From the NCBI RefSeq assembly GCF_030539875.1, contig NZ_JAUNXI010000006.1:35362-99361 (forward strand): DNA of 64,000 bases. The letters run 5' to 3'. The position numbers and the translations under genes were made by a program. Of the stretch, positions 55,702 through 64,000 are shown in pieces (positions within the stretch are counted from its first letter, which is position 1; every line of letters begins with the position of its first letter). The notes under the pieces are model-generated. The model did no database searches. It worked only from the letters and a program-made list of their open reading frames with translations, and was not told the origin of the DNA. The stretch is from Methanobrevibacter sp. (GTDB lineage Archaea; Methanobacteriota; Methanobacteria; Methanobacteriales; Methanobacteriaceae).

Positions 55702-56247
55702 TTATATTAAATCTAGCTCACTTAATCTATCGTAAGCTCTTTCGACACCTAATTTGGCGTCGCTTTTAGTTTTAGCTCCGGTACATACAACTTTACCTGA
55801 GCCGAATAATAATAAAACCACTTTAGGGTCAGACAATCTGTATACCAAACCCGGAAATTGTTCAGGTTCATATTCAGTATCTTCAAGTTCTAAAGCAACG
55901 GCTTCTAAATTTAATGTGGATTCTAAGTTTGCAGAAGCCACAATATTTTGAATTTTAATTTCAAATTCGTGAGGAATCTCAGTATCGATAGTCCTCATTA
56001 AATCTACAGTTTTCTTGATTGCTAATTTAGAATCATCTATAGATTTTGCTCCAGTACACACAAGCTTACCAGAGCTAAATATTAATGCTGCTGTTTTAGG
56101 ATCTTTAAGTTTAAAAACTAATCCCGGAAACTGTTCACGATTAAAATTAACCCCTTCTAAAGCTTGGGACACTTCAGTAAGAACAATGTCTTTACCAATG
56201 CTTGCAGAAGCAACAATGTTTTCAATTTTTATTTCAACATCGGTCAA
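55702..56247 (-). CDS. tbp: TATA-box-binding protein
   Basis: Basal transcription factor that bends TATA DNA for TFB and RNA polymerase. A 181-aa two-repeat protein: KIENIVASASIGKDIVLTEV and KIQNIVASANLESTLNLEAV start the two halves, and FPGLVFKLKDPKTAALIFSS and FPGLVYRLSDPKVVLLLFGS are the paired core strands. Full length. Ends against serB (no gap) and starts 25-30 bp after a short AT-rich promoter. Confidence 0.97.
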   Translation of the reverse strand: MTDVEIKIENIVASASIGKDIVLTEVSQALEGVNFNREQFPGLVFKLKDPKTAALIFSSGKLVCTGAKSIDDSKLAIKKTVDLMRTIDTEIPHEFEIKIQNIVASANLESTLNLEAVALELEDTEYEPEQFPGLVYRLSDPKVVLLLFGSGKVVCTGAKTKSDAKLGVERAYDRLSELDLI

Positions 56248-56611
56248 TTTAAAACCTCCTTAATTATTAAAAGTAGAATAGTAAAATTTAAGAAAGAAAA
56301 AAATAGTTAAATTTTTACTAATAAAATATATAAATTAAATAGTATATAAAGGTATGTTTATTTAAAGGATATGGGAAAAATCTGAAATAAAAATGAAAAT
56401 AATAATTTTTCAAAATAAGCAGATGAACTTTACCCTATTTAATAACAATACTTAAACAGCCACTGAAAAATAAGAAAGACAATACATAAAAAGTTATTTG
56501 TAAAAGAGCCGATATTTATATAGAATTTGAAAATGTTGCCATTCAGATGACATCATGAATTTTTTCATGAAAAGAGATAAACTATATTATTTATATAACA
56601 AAGGGGATAAC
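56248..56611. other. 364-bp intergenic region between TBP and the CYTH gene
   Basis: Divergent promoter region. TBP promoter lies in the first ~60 bp; a TATA box for the CYTH gene is at 56515-56522 (TTTATATA). No gene seen. The CYTH leader contains a TCATGA...TCATGA repeat at about 56551-56569. Confidence 0.5.
56515..56522 (+). promoter_or_regulatory. TATA box of the CYTH gene
   Basis: TTTATATA. Initiation ~25-30 bp downstream (about 56545-56550) would give a ~65-nt leader to ATG 56612, or a leaderless start at the in-frame ATG 56555, which would add 19 residues. Confidence 0.5.
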
Positions 56612-57163
56612 ATGATTGAAGTTGAAGTTAAAGCTAAAATCGATGATTTTAGCCTGATGGAAAAAAAATTAGGCGAAATTGGTGCGGCAAAAACTAAAAA
56701 AGAATTTCAGGAAGACATTTACTTTAACAGTCCTGTTGTAGACTTTGCCAAAACTGACGAAGCGCTAAGAATTAGAACAACAAAGGAAAATGATGACGTC
56801 AATATTTTTATAACATACAAGGGGCCGAAAATTGACAGCAAATCAAAAACCAGGAAAGAAATTGAAATGAGTATAGAAGAATCTCAGAAATGCACAGACA
56901 TATTTGAAGCAGTGGGTTTTAGAAAAGTCAGAACCGTTAGAAAAAACAGACAATATTACTCTTATAAAAACTTTGAAATATCACTTGACGATATTGAAGG
57001 TCTTGATCCCTATATGGAAATAGAAATTGCTCTGGAAGATGGAGAAGATTATTCAAATGCTCAAAAATCCATTTTTGAATTGTTTGAAAAATTAGGCATT
57101 AGAGATGGCTTTGAGAGAACATCATATTTGGAACTTTTAGAAAACTTAAATAATAATAACTAA
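56612..57163 (+). CDS. CYTH-domain protein (CyaB-like class IV cyclase/triphosphatase)
   Basis: A 183-aa CYTH protein with the hallmark start IEVEVKAKI (ExExK), EDIYFNSP, RIRTTKEND, YKGPKIDSKSKTRKE and a C-terminal LDDIEGLDPYMEIEI acidic cluster. The fold hydrolyses or cyclises triphosphates (thiamine triphosphatase, adenylate cyclase IV); archaeal homologues mostly show pyrophosphatase-type activity. Start set by GGGGAT 4 bases before ATG 56612. Confidence 0.85.
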   Translation: MIEVEVKAKIDDFSLMEKKLGEIGAAKTKKEFQEDIYFNSPVVDFAKTDEALRIRTTKENDDVNIFITYKGPKIDSKSKTRKEIEMSIEESQKCTDIFEAVGFRKVRTVRKNRQYYSYKNFEISLDDIEGLDPYMEIEIALEDGEDYSNAQKSIFELFEKLGIRDGFERTSYLELLENLNNNN

Positions 57164-57214
57164 CTAATATTATTAATTATATTATATTTTACAACATTAC
57201 AAGATGTGATTATA

Positions 57215-58384
57215 TTGCAATATTTTATTAGCCATTATAACAAAGAATATGAGTTGAAATTCCCTGAAGACTTGCTAATCTATGATACAACATTAAGGGA
57301 CGGAGAACAAACTCCCGGCGTCTGTTTTAATTTTGATGAAAAATTAGAAATAGCCAGAAAGCTTGATCAGTTTAAAATTCACCAAATTGAAGCAGGATTT
57401 CCAATAGTTTCTGAAAAAGAAAAAGAGACCGTAAAGGCAATAGCCAATGAAGGGCTTGATGCCACAATCCTTGCTTTAACAAGAACCAAAAAAGAGGATA
57501 TTGATGTGGCTCTTGATTGTGATGTGGGAGGAATCATCACATTTGTGGGAACCTCCGATATTCATTTAGACCACAAGATGCACATTACCCGCCAGGATGC
57601 AATTAAATTATGTGAAACTGCAGTGGACTATGCTAAGGACCACGGATTATACGTTGCATTCTCAGCAGAAGACGCTACAAGAACAGATATTGATTTTTTA
57701 AAAAGGATTTATTCAAAGGCTCAGGAATGCGGAGCTGACAGAGTCCATATTGCAGATACAACAGGTGCGATTACTCCTCAAGGAATTGACTATCTTGTAA
57801 GGGAACTTGTAAAAGATTTGGATGTCAATCTTGCGCTTCACTGCCACAACGACTTCGGTCTTGCTGTTATCAACTCCATTACAGGTATTTTAGCAGGTGC
57901 AAAAGGTATTTCAACAACCGTTAACGGTATTGGAGAAAGGGCAGGAAACGCCTCTTTAGAAGAATTAATCATGGCTCTGAAAATTCTCTACGGCAAAGAT
58001 TATGGATTCAAAACCAAATATATTAAAGAACTGTCCGATATCGTATCAAAATCAAGCGGACTTCCTATTCCAAGCAACAAGCCGGTTGTTGGAAACAATG
58101 TCTTCAGACACGAATCAGGAATACACGTTGATGCGGTTATTGAAGAGCCTTTATGTTATGAACCATATGTTCCTGAATTGGTTGGTCAAAAAAGGCAGCT
58201 TGTTTTAGGTAAACACTCTGGATGCAGAGCCGTCAGGGCAAAATTAAATGAATGTGAACTTGAAGTTAGTGATGAAGAGCTTATTGAAATCGTAAGGCAA
58301 GTTAAAAAATCCAGAGAAGAGGGAAAATACATTAACGATACAGTATTCAAAGAAATTATTAAAAAAATCAACAAAAAGGAATAG
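57215..58384 (+). CDS. aksA: Homocitrate synthase AksA (coenzyme B pathway)
   Basis: Condenses acetyl-CoA with 2-oxoglutarate and longer 2-oxo acids to build the heptanoyl chain of coenzyme B. A 389-aa DRE-TIM protein: YDTTLRDGEQTPGV, ALHCHNDFGLAVINS, NGIGERAGNASLEEL and HESGIHVDAV are the alpha-isopropylmalate synthase superfamily signatures. No C-terminal LeuA regulatory domain, as in AksA. Start is TTG 57215 with GTGAT 4 bases before; GTG 57206 is in frame. Leads the AksA-HacA-DUF98-FEN1 unit; HacA follows by 6 bp. Confidence 0.85.
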   Translation: MQYFISHYNKEYELKFPEDLLIYDTTLRDGEQTPGVCFNFDEKLEIARKLDQFKIHQIEAGFPIVSEKEKETVKAIANEGLDATILALTRTKKEDIDVALDCDVGGIITFVGTSDIHLDHKMHITRQDAIKLCETAVDYAKDHGLYVAFSAEDATRTDIDFLKRIYSKAQECGADRVHIADTTGAITPQGIDYLVRELVKDLDVNLALHCHNDFGLAVINSITGILAGAKGISTTVNGIGERAGNASLEELIMALKILYGKDYGFKTKYIKELSDIVSKSSGLPIPSNKPVVGNNVFRHESGIHVDAVIEEPLCYEPYVPELVGQKRQLVLGKHSGCRAVRAKLNECELEVSDEELIEIVRQVKKSREEGKYINDTVFKEIIKKINKKE

Positions 58385-58390
58385 ATTAAG

Positions 58391-59644
58391 ATGAATATTA
58401 CTGAGAAAATATTGTCTGCAAAAGCAGGACATGAAGTTATTCCAGGAGAAATCATTGAAATTCCGGTTGACCTTGCAATGTCACATGACGGAACTTCCCC
58501 GCCGGCTATTAAGACCTTTGAAAAAATAGCCGATAAAGTATGGGATTCTGAAAAAATTGCAATCATATTTGATCACAACATCCCCGCCAATACAATCGGT
58601 TCTGCGGAATTTCAGAAAGTTTGCCGCGATTTTATTAAAACACAGAATATTACAAAAAACTTTATTCACGGCGAAGGAATATGCCATCAGGTTGTTCCTG
58701 AAATGGGACTTGTGGAGCCTGGCAAGGTAATTGTTGGTGCCGATTCACATACATGTACCTACGGTGCTTTTGGAGCATTTTCAACAGGTATGGGTGCAAC
58801 TGACCTTGCAATGGTTTGGGCAACCGGCAAAACATGGTTTATGGTTCCTGAAGCCATTAAAATGGAAGTGACCGGAGAATCAAATCCATATATTGCACCA
58901 AAAGACATCATTTTAAACATCATAGGAGAAATTGGAATAGCAGGCGCAACCTATAAGACAGCCGAGTTTTGTGGAGATGTTATAGAAAACATGGGCGTTG
59001 AAGGAAGGGCAACCATGTGTAACATGGCTATTGAAATGGGTGCTAAAAACGGAATTATGGAGCCAAATCGTGATGTCATTGATTACATTTGCAAAAGAAC
59101 CGGCAAAAACGAATCTCAGTTAAATATCGTTAAATCAGATGATGATGCAGAATATTCCAAGGAAATGCATTTTGACATAAGCGATATGGAACCTCAAATT
59201 GCATGTCCAAATGACGTGGACAATGTCTGCGATATTTCAAAAATTGAAGGAACCCACATAGACCAGTGCCTTATAGGGTCATGTACCAACGGCAGACTTT
59301 CTGATTTAAAGGAAGCTCACGAAATATTGGATGGTCAAAAAATTAGTGATTCAGTAAGATTGATTATTCTTCCAGCATCAAGAGAAATTTACAAACAGGC
59401 AATGCAGTTAGGATATATGGACACATTCATAGATGCCGGAGCAATTATCTGCAATCCTGGATGCGGCCCTTGTCTTGGAGGACATATGGGAGTGCTGTCC
59501 GAAGGAGAATCCTGCATTTCAACAACCAACAGAAACTTTAAAGGCAGAATGGGAGACCCTAAATCCTCAGTATATCTATCCAATTCAAAAGTAGTAGCTG
59601 CATCTGCAATTACAGGAGTTATTACTAATCCAAAAGATTTATAG
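58391..59644 (+). CDS. hacA: Homoaconitase large subunit (HacA/AksD)
   Basis: Isomerises homocitrate and its homologues for coenzyme B. A 417-aa member of the aconitase/LeuC family: Fe-S cysteines in IGSCTNGRLSD and NPGCGPCLGGHMGV, and VGADSHTCTYGAFGAFSTGMG near residue 116. Function taken from neighbour aksA and memory of the MTH1630/MTH1631 pair; isopropylmalate dehydratase cannot be excluded by eye. The small subunit is not in this window. Confidence 0.85.
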   Translation: MNITEKILSAKAGHEVIPGEIIEIPVDLAMSHDGTSPPAIKTFEKIADKVWDSEKIAIIFDHNIPANTIGSAEFQKVCRDFIKTQNITKNFIHGEGICHQVVPEMGLVEPGKVIVGADSHTCTYGAFGAFSTGMGATDLAMVWATGKTWFMVPEAIKMEVTGESNPYIAPKDIILNIIGEIGIAGATYKTAEFCGDVIENMGVEGRATMCNMAIEMGAKNGIMEPNRDVIDYICKRTGKNESQLNIVKSDDDAEYSKEMHFDISDMEPQIACPNDVDNVCDISKIEGTHIDQCLIGSCTNGRLSDLKEAHEILDGQKISDSVRLIILPASREIYKQAMQLGYMDTFIDAGAIICNPGCGPCLGGHMGVLSEGESCISTTNRNFKGRMGDPKSSVYLSNSKVVAASAITGVITNPKDL

Positions 59645-59653
59645 TGATTTAAA

Positions 59654-60217
59654 ATGCAAATGTCTAAAAACGAAGCCAACAGAGACCTTATTGAAAAAAT
59701 AAAACAGGCCGAAGAAGAATATGGTGAAACTTTTTCAAATACGCAAAAAATCCTGCTAACAACTGACGGATCAATTACAGCTATTTTAGATGTATTATAT
59801 GGAAAAATTACACTAACAACACTTGACCAGCATTTTGAAACAGCAGATAAAAGCCATGCAAAACTGGTTAATGTAAGTGAGGGAGAACAGATTAATTACC
59901 GCGAGGTTATAATGCATAAGGACGGCAGACCCTTAATTTATGCAATCTCACACATTCCATTATCAAGATGTGATGAGAATATCTGTGCCGATTTAGTTAG
60001 AGCAGACATACCGATTGGCAGAATTCTGAAAAATTACAATATCGAATCCAGAAGGGAAATCAACAACATCTTCATTGAAAAACCAAACGAAACTTTAAAG
60101 GAACTGTTTAAAACAGATGAAGACATGCTTGCAAGAGACTATGTCATAATCAACAATGACGAAATATTGATGTGGATTAAAGAAGTATTTCCAATCAGCT
60201 ATTTTAAAGAGATATAG
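59654..60217 (+). CDS. DUF98 (chorismate lyase-like) protein
   Basis: A 187-aa protein of the DUF98 family with the chorismate lyase-type fold: TQKILLTTDGSITAILDVLY, EQINYREVIMHKDGRPLIYA, ISHIPLSR and DIPIGRIL (the last resembles the conserved Arg/Gly segment). Bacterial relatives cleave chorismate to 4-hydroxybenzoate; in methanogens the role is unproven and may relate to tetrahydromethanopterin precursors. Starts 9 bp after hacA and ends 9 bp before fen1. Confidence 0.78.
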   Translation: MQMSKNEANRDLIEKIKQAEEEYGETFSNTQKILLTTDGSITAILDVLYGKITLTTLDQHFETADKSHAKLVNVSEGEQINYREVIMHKDGRPLIYAISHIPLSRCDENICADLVRADIPIGRILKNYNIESRREINNIFIEKPNETLKELFKTDEDMLARDYVIINNDEILMWIKEVFPISYFKEI

Positions 60218-60226
60218 GTTGTTAAA

Positions 60227-61210
60227 ATGGGCGTGAAACTGAAGGACATAATTGAACCGGAATCAATTAATTTCAAAGATTTGGAAGGAAGAACAATTTC
60301 CATTGATGCATTCAACACCCTTTTCCAATTCTTATCAACCATAAGGCAAAGGGACGGAAGGCCTTTATGTGACGAAAACGGAAATGTCACATCCCATCTA
60401 AGCGGAATATTATATAGAAACTCTTCAATGATTGAAAAAGGAATAAAACCAATTTATATATTCGATGGAAAAGCTCCGGAACTTAAAAGTGAAACACAGG
60501 CAAAAAGAAGAGAAATCAGAGACGAAGCAGAACGGACCTATAAAGAGGCTCTGGCTAAAGGAGATGAGGAAAAAGCCCGCAAATTTGCTATGAGATCCTC
60601 CAAACTATCACCAGAAATACTTGAATCCTCCAAAAAATTATTAACATTAATGGGAATCCCCTATATTGAAGCCAAAGGTGAAGGTGAAGCACAGGCAGCA
60701 TACCTTGTAGCTAATGGTGATGCATATGCAGTTGCATCACAGGATTACGATTGCCTTTTATTTGGAGCCAAAAGAGTTGTAAGAAACCTTGCCGTCAATT
60801 CAAATCTCGGCAATCTAGAATATTATGATTTAAATAGGGTTTTAAGAGAATTAGACATAACAAGAGAAGAATTAATCGATATGGGAATATTAATTGGAAC
60901 CGATTTTTGTGAAGGTCTTAAGGGCATAGGGGCTAAAACTGCTCTTAAGTTGGCCCATAAGGGACAATTAAAGGAAAAAATAGCCGAACTTCAAAAGGAA
61001 TCAGACCATGATTTAGATGAGGTTCGTGAAATCTTTCTTAATCATAACGTGAATACCGACTATAAGATTAAATGGCAAAAGCCTGAAAAAGACAAAATCA
61101 TCGAATTTTTATGTTATGAACATGGCTTTTCAGAAGACCGCGTATCCAAAGCCTCAGACAAACTTAAAAATCTAACATCCTCACAGAAAAGTCTCGATGC
61201 GTGGTTCTAA
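60227..61210 (+). CDS. fen: Flap endonuclease 1
   Basis: Removes 5' flaps in Okazaki fragment maturation and repair. A 327-aa XPG-family nuclease: ISIDAFNTLFQFLSTIRQRD in the N domain, EAKGEGEAQAAYLVANGDAY and SQDYDCLLFGA in the I domain, GTDFCEGLKGIGAKTALKLA (helix-hairpin-helix). The last residues SQKSLDAWF form a PCNA-binding PIP box. Last gene of the aksA unit. Confidence 0.96.
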   Translation: MGVKLKDIIEPESINFKDLEGRTISIDAFNTLFQFLSTIRQRDGRPLCDENGNVTSHLSGILYRNSSMIEKGIKPIYIFDGKAPELKSETQAKRREIRDEAERTYKEALAKGDEEKARKFAMRSSKLSPEILESSKKLLTLMGIPYIEAKGEGEAQAAYLVANGDAYAVASQDYDCLLFGAKRVVRNLAVNSNLGNLEYYDLNRVLRELDITREELIDMGILIGTDFCEGLKGIGAKTALKLAHKGQLKEKIAELQKESDHDLDEVREIFLNHNVNTDYKIKWQKPEKDKIIEFLCYEHGFSEDRVSKASDKLKNLTSSQKSLDAWF

Positions 61211-61280
61211 ACTAATTTAAGTCATAAATGACTTCCATTAGCTATTTTTTTAAAGACAAATATATCTGCATTATATGCAT

Positions 61281-61607
61281 TTATTTCCAGGTCAGCACTT
61301 CCATTTCAACATCATACCCCTCAAAATAATGATGTTGGACATTGTTGCAGTTTTTTAAGAGATATATGAAGTTCTTATTCGCTTTAAACATTTTCAATAA
61401 TTTATTGTAATCAGCGTAATCTTTAGAGCCTCCCCTATAGGGATTTGGAGGTATGTGCCAAATCAGGTTATTGTCTTCATCAAAATACTGCAACGGATTT
61501 TCCATCTCCCCATAGTAATCCATGTCCAATATTCCCTTAATTTGAACTTTTCTATTGAACTTATGAGTAACATAGAAAACAATTATGATATTATTTAAAA
61601 ATCCCAT
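61281..61607 (-). CDS. Unrecognised 108-aa protein
   Basis: A basic-to-neutral protein with a hydrophobic N-terminal stretch (GFLNNIIIVFYVTHKF), a tyrosine/asparagine-rich centre (DYYGEMENPLQYFDEDNNLI, IPPNPYRGGSKDYAD) and ending EGYDVEMEVLTWK. I know no family. The coding frame is intact and its upstream region has GGAG 6 bases before the ATG (61611-61614), supporting a real gene. Downstream of fen1 in the opposite direction. Confidence 0.5.
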   Translation of the reverse strand: MGFLNNIIIVFYVTHKFNRKVQIKGILDMDYYGEMENPLQYFDEDNNLIWHIPPNPYRGGSKDYADYNKLLKMFKANKNFIYLLKNCNNVQHHYFEGYDVEMEVLTWK

Positions 61608-61668
61608 ATTCTCCTCCGAAACTCTTTTTATGTAAATTTATATTTAGTTAGCAAAGTATATAAACAAT

Positions 61669-62319
61669 CTAATAAGGAGGAAAATCTTTACCGAATACTT
61701 TTTGGGCATATTCCATAGCCAAATGAACCTGCTCGGAATACCTTATCATCATTTTCCTTTCAAAGTCCTGTCTTGATGATGATTTCAAGATTAATTTAAG
61801 CAATTCTTCATAAGTTTCAATAGCCCTCGCCATATTAAAATCATATCTTCCGGCAATTTCCGGATTTAACTTTTCAAAGCATGGAAATTCCAATGTTTTA
61901 CATACCGTTTCGGCTGAAAAATAAGTCATTCTAATCAGCGGCGAAACAGATGAAACCAGCACATGATTTCCCAATTTTATAAGGGGAGGAATGCCTGTTT
62001 TTTCATATCTCTCTATTGAAATTAGTTTATTATAATTTTTAAGATCATAACAATGGAGTTCAGTATAAAAATCCGGCTTTAAATCTCTAATTAATTCCAA
62101 AACCTTTTTGCCGATTTTAGTTGAGTAAAATTCCTTTTTAATGGTTGATACATAAGGCGTTTTATCAAAGTTATAAAAATAGAACTGGCCACATGATAAA
62201 TCTTCATCTTTAATTCTTTTAATGAATTTCAGAGATGTTTTACCTTCATTCCCATGAAGCCCGCCAATAAACAGCTTTACCGGCCCTTCACCATTGTCAA
62301 TGTATTGAAAATAAGACAT
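61669..62319 (-). CDS. DUF2119 protein, metallocarboxypeptidase-like
   Basis: A 216-aa methanogen-specific protein: KLFIGGLHGNEGKTSLKFIK contains the HxxE metal pair of the M14/succinylglutamate desuccinylase group, and TELHCYDLKN supplies the third histidine. Fold assignment is inference from these motifs. The substrate is unknown. It lies 19 bp downstream of SAHH in the same direction, so may be co-transcribed. Confidence 0.7.
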   Translation of the reverse strand: MSYFQYIDNGEGPVKLFIGGLHGNEGKTSLKFIKRIKDEDLSCGQFYFYNFDKTPYVSTIKKEFYSTKIGKKVLELIRDLKPDFYTELHCYDLKNYNKLISIERYEKTGIPPLIKLGNHVLVSSVSPLIRMTYFSAETVCKTLEFPCFEKLNPEIAGRYDFNMARAIETYEELLKLILKSSSRQDFERKMMIRYSEQVHLAMEYAQKVFGKDFPPY

Positions 62320-62338
62320 AAAAAAGAAGTTGAAGGAA

Positions 62339-63589
62339 TTATGTTCCTTCCTGCCAATTTGACATGTAATCTTTTTGTTTATCAGTTAATGAGTCGATTT
62401 CAATATCCATAGCTTTCAATTTCATTGTAGCTACATTATAATCGATTTCATCAGGTGCTTTGGTTACTCCTACCTCTAAATCATTTTCCATAATGTGTTT
62501 TGCAGATAATGCCTGTACAGCAAAACTCATATCCATTATCTCAGCAGGATGTCCCTGTCCGCGAGCTGCAGACAAGTTTACTAAACGGCCGTCAGCCAGC
62601 AAGTAAATCTTGCGGCCATCATTAGTTGTGAACTCTTCTATGCTTTCACGCACTTCGGCAACGTTGGTTGAAATAGCTTCCAGATCAGGCCTGTTAATTT
62701 CCACATTAAAGTGGCCTGAATTTGCAAGCATGCATCCGTCTTTCATGTACTTGAAGTCATCGCCGCTGATAATATCTGCATTACCTGTTACGGTAACGAT
62801 TAAGTCTGATACCTTAACTGCTTCACGGATAGTCATTACACGGTATCCGTCCATTCTTGCTTCAAGTGCTCTGATCGGATCGATTTCAGTTACAATTACA
62901 TCCGCTCCAAGACCCGCTGCCCTTAAAGCCAATCCGCGACCGCACCAACCATATCCGCATATGGTTACGGTTTTACCTGCTATTAACATATTGGTTGTTC
63001 CCATAATTGCATCAAAACTTGATTGTCCTGTCCCATAACGATTGTCAAATAAATATTTGGTGTATGCGTCATTTACTGCAATTACCGGGAATTTCAATGC
63101 GCTGTCAGCGTGCATTGCCTGTAATCTGTGAACACCAGTAGTGGTTTCTTCACAAGCCCCTTTAATATGGGACAACAGTTCTTTTCTTTCATTGTGAAGC
63201 ACCATAATCATGTCTGCTCCATCGTCGATGATTATATCCGGTTTGTGGTCAAGAACCATGTTAATGGTTTGGTAATACTCTTCATCGTCCTGTTCTCTCC
63301 AACCATAAACGTTTAGTCCCAAATCAGCCGCACCTGCAACTGCATCATCATGTGTGGATAGAGGATTGCATCCTGTCATTGCAACTTCAGCTCCACCTGC
63401 CATTAAAGTCAGACCTAAATTGATGGTTTTAGGTTCCAAATGCAAGCATGAACCGATTGTAATTCCTTTGAAAGGTTGGGTTTCCATATATTCTTGTTTA
63501 ATGTGTTCTAAAACAGGCATGTGTTTTTGAACCCATTCAATCTTTCTAATACCTTCAGGTGCTAAAGACATATCTCTAACTTTACTCAT
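62339..63589 (-). CDS. ahcY: S-adenosylhomocysteine hydrolase
   Basis: Splits (or makes) S-inosyl- or S-adenosylhomocysteine after methyl transfer; methanogen homologues prefer the inosyl form, as reported for the M. jannaschii enzyme. A 416-aa protein with GSCLHLEPKT, DDGADM, the NAD-binding VTICGYGWCGRGLALRAAGLG, and SGHFNVEIN. Start ATG 63589 has AGGAG 8 bases before it; ATG 63595 lies too close to that site. Upstream AT-rich promoter 63600-63650. Confidence 0.94.
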   Translation of the reverse strand: MSKVRDMSLAPEGIRKIEWVQKHMPVLEHIKQEYMETQPFKGITIGSCLHLEPKTINLGLTLMAGGAEVAMTGCNPLSTHDDAVAGAADLGLNVYGWREQDDEEYYQTINMVLDHKPDIIIDDGADMIMVLHNERKELLSHIKGACEETTTGVHRLQAMHADSALKFPVIAVNDAYTKYLFDNRYGTGQSSFDAIMGTTNMLIAGKTVTICGYGWCGRGLALRAAGLGADVIVTEIDPIRALEARMDGYRVMTIREAVKVSDLIVTVTGNADIISGDDFKYMKDGCMLANSGHFNVEINRPDLEAISTNVAEVRESIEEFTTNDGRKIYLLADGRLVNLSAARGQGHPAEIMDMSFAVQALSAKHIMENDLEVGVTKAPDEIDYNVATMKLKAMDIEIDSLTDKQKDYMSNWQEGT

Positions 63590-63699
63590 AAACATTACTC
63601 CTAATAAGCATAATACAATTAATTATTATATATTTCATGTCTTTTTAAATTATCCTATTCTTTATAAAAGTTTACCAAAAAAGATTAAAAAAACAAAAC

Positions 63700-63709
63700 T
63701 TTAAATATA
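63700..63709 (+). promoter_or_regulatory. TATA box of the tRNA-Met gene
   Basis: TTTAAATATA, 29-38 bp before the first tRNA base, the standard distance for an archaeal tRNA promoter. Confidence 0.65.
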
Positions 63710-63737
63710 ATGATAAAGTAAAGTATTATTGTTAGAT

Positions 63738-63847
63738 GCCGGGGTGGCTCAGCTGGTTAGAGCGCACGGCTCATAGGGTAATAATGCAGTGCTCTGACAT
63801 ATTCCTGGGATACCGTGAGATCGCGGGTTCGAATCCCGCCCCCGGCA
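63738..63847 (+). tRNA. Elongator tRNA-Met (CAT) with intron
   Basis: Acceptor arms GCCGGGG (63738-63744) and CCCCGGC (63840-63846) pair, D-arm GCTCAGCTGGTTAGAGC, anticodon stem CACGG/CCGTG, and T-arm GCGGG-TTCGAAT-CCCGC. The anticodon CAT is at 63772-63774 and a 36-nt intron (63776-63811) follows position 37, the canonical archaeal site cut by the BHB endonuclease. The stem lacks the GGG/CCC pairs of initiator tRNA, so this is the elongator. No CCA is encoded. RtcB, needed to join the exons, is at 16315-17763. Confidence 0.93.
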
Positions 63848-64000
63848 TCCTAATCCCAGGAATTTACCATCTAACTTATTTTTTAAAATATTTATTTTCA
63901 AATAATAATAATTTTATACTTCTTTTTACCATATAATCAATTGTTAAAGGCACTTTCAAGAACTTAAGTGATTTTTAGTAAATCGCATTATTCTCATCCC

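Noticed and set aside
62610..63038. 142-aa plus-strand frame
   Set aside because: Antisense shadow of ahcY with no ribosome-binding site.
63848..64000. Gene or RNA at the right edge
   Set aside because: AT-rich sequence without open frame of note or tRNA-like structure; I see nothing to annotate.

Overview
The window is a chromosomal segment of a methanogenic archaeon of the order Methanobacteriales, most likely a Methanobrevibacter. The DNA is AT-rich. It encodes archaeal/eukaryotic-type information-processing proteins (TBP, FEN1, Orc1/Cdc6, S3ae, S19e, L31e, L39e, LX, aIF6, prefoldin, RNase P component 4, ATP-dependent DNA ligase), coenzyme B synthesis genes (AksA, homoaconitase), an intron-bearing elongator tRNA-Met and secreted Ig-like proteins typical of gut Methanobrevibacter. 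From memory, the gene order (ligase, GlmM/GlmU/HisC, Cdc6, MptE, AglB, TopA, SerB, TBP, AksA/HacA, FEN1, SAHH) follows the MTH1580-MTH1636 stretch of Methanothermobacter with insertions.

Layout. 1-5.1 kb: ligase end, a queuosine-type precursor transporter, an OB-fold membrane protein, GlmM, and a DUF116 protein co-transcribed with a TetR regulator that has two operators flanking its TATA box. 5.1-12.7 kb: leftward sugar-nucleotide genes (apgM-glmM, then glmU-gammaCA-hisC-radical SAM-ASCH/TPR). 12.7-19.3 kb: DUF92 protein, S3ae, a flavodoxin-like reductase, rtcB-MTIP-NifX, a decayed adhesin tail, DUF4064 and archease. 19.4-23.5 kb: Orc1/Cdc6, MptE, a YczE-like membrane protein and a class V aminotransferase.

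23.5-46.7 kb is the variable part. It starts with three regularly spaced repeats whose core resembles methanogen origin recognition boxes (ORB), a candidate replication origin close to the Cdc6 gene; a fourth, inverted copy lies in a 0.79 kb gene-free gap at 30.2 kb. It then holds a GerW/DUF2953 gene set, a DUF4143-type ATPase, a TPP enzyme with a dCTP-deaminase-like protein, and a compact Nudix / 49-aa coiled-coil / PLD-helicase-DUF3427 cassette that looks like a defence module. Further on are small regulators and membrane proteins, an NSS transporter, a frameshifted secreted Ig/glycoside-hydrolase-like protein, the FtsY-prefoldin-ribosomal protein cluster, and a VapBC pair with a frameshifted toxin.

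46.9-64 kb returns to core genes: NMP kinase, DRG-type GTPase, AglB, TopA, a small zinc protein, a SerB with a long coiled-coil tail, TBP, CYTH protein, AksA-HacA-DUF98-FEN1, DUF2119, SAHH and the tRNA.

Start codons were often moved inward from the longest ORF to a site with a good GGTGA/GGAGG-type ribosome-binding site. Protein families were assigned from motifs and length by eye; no database search was possible.
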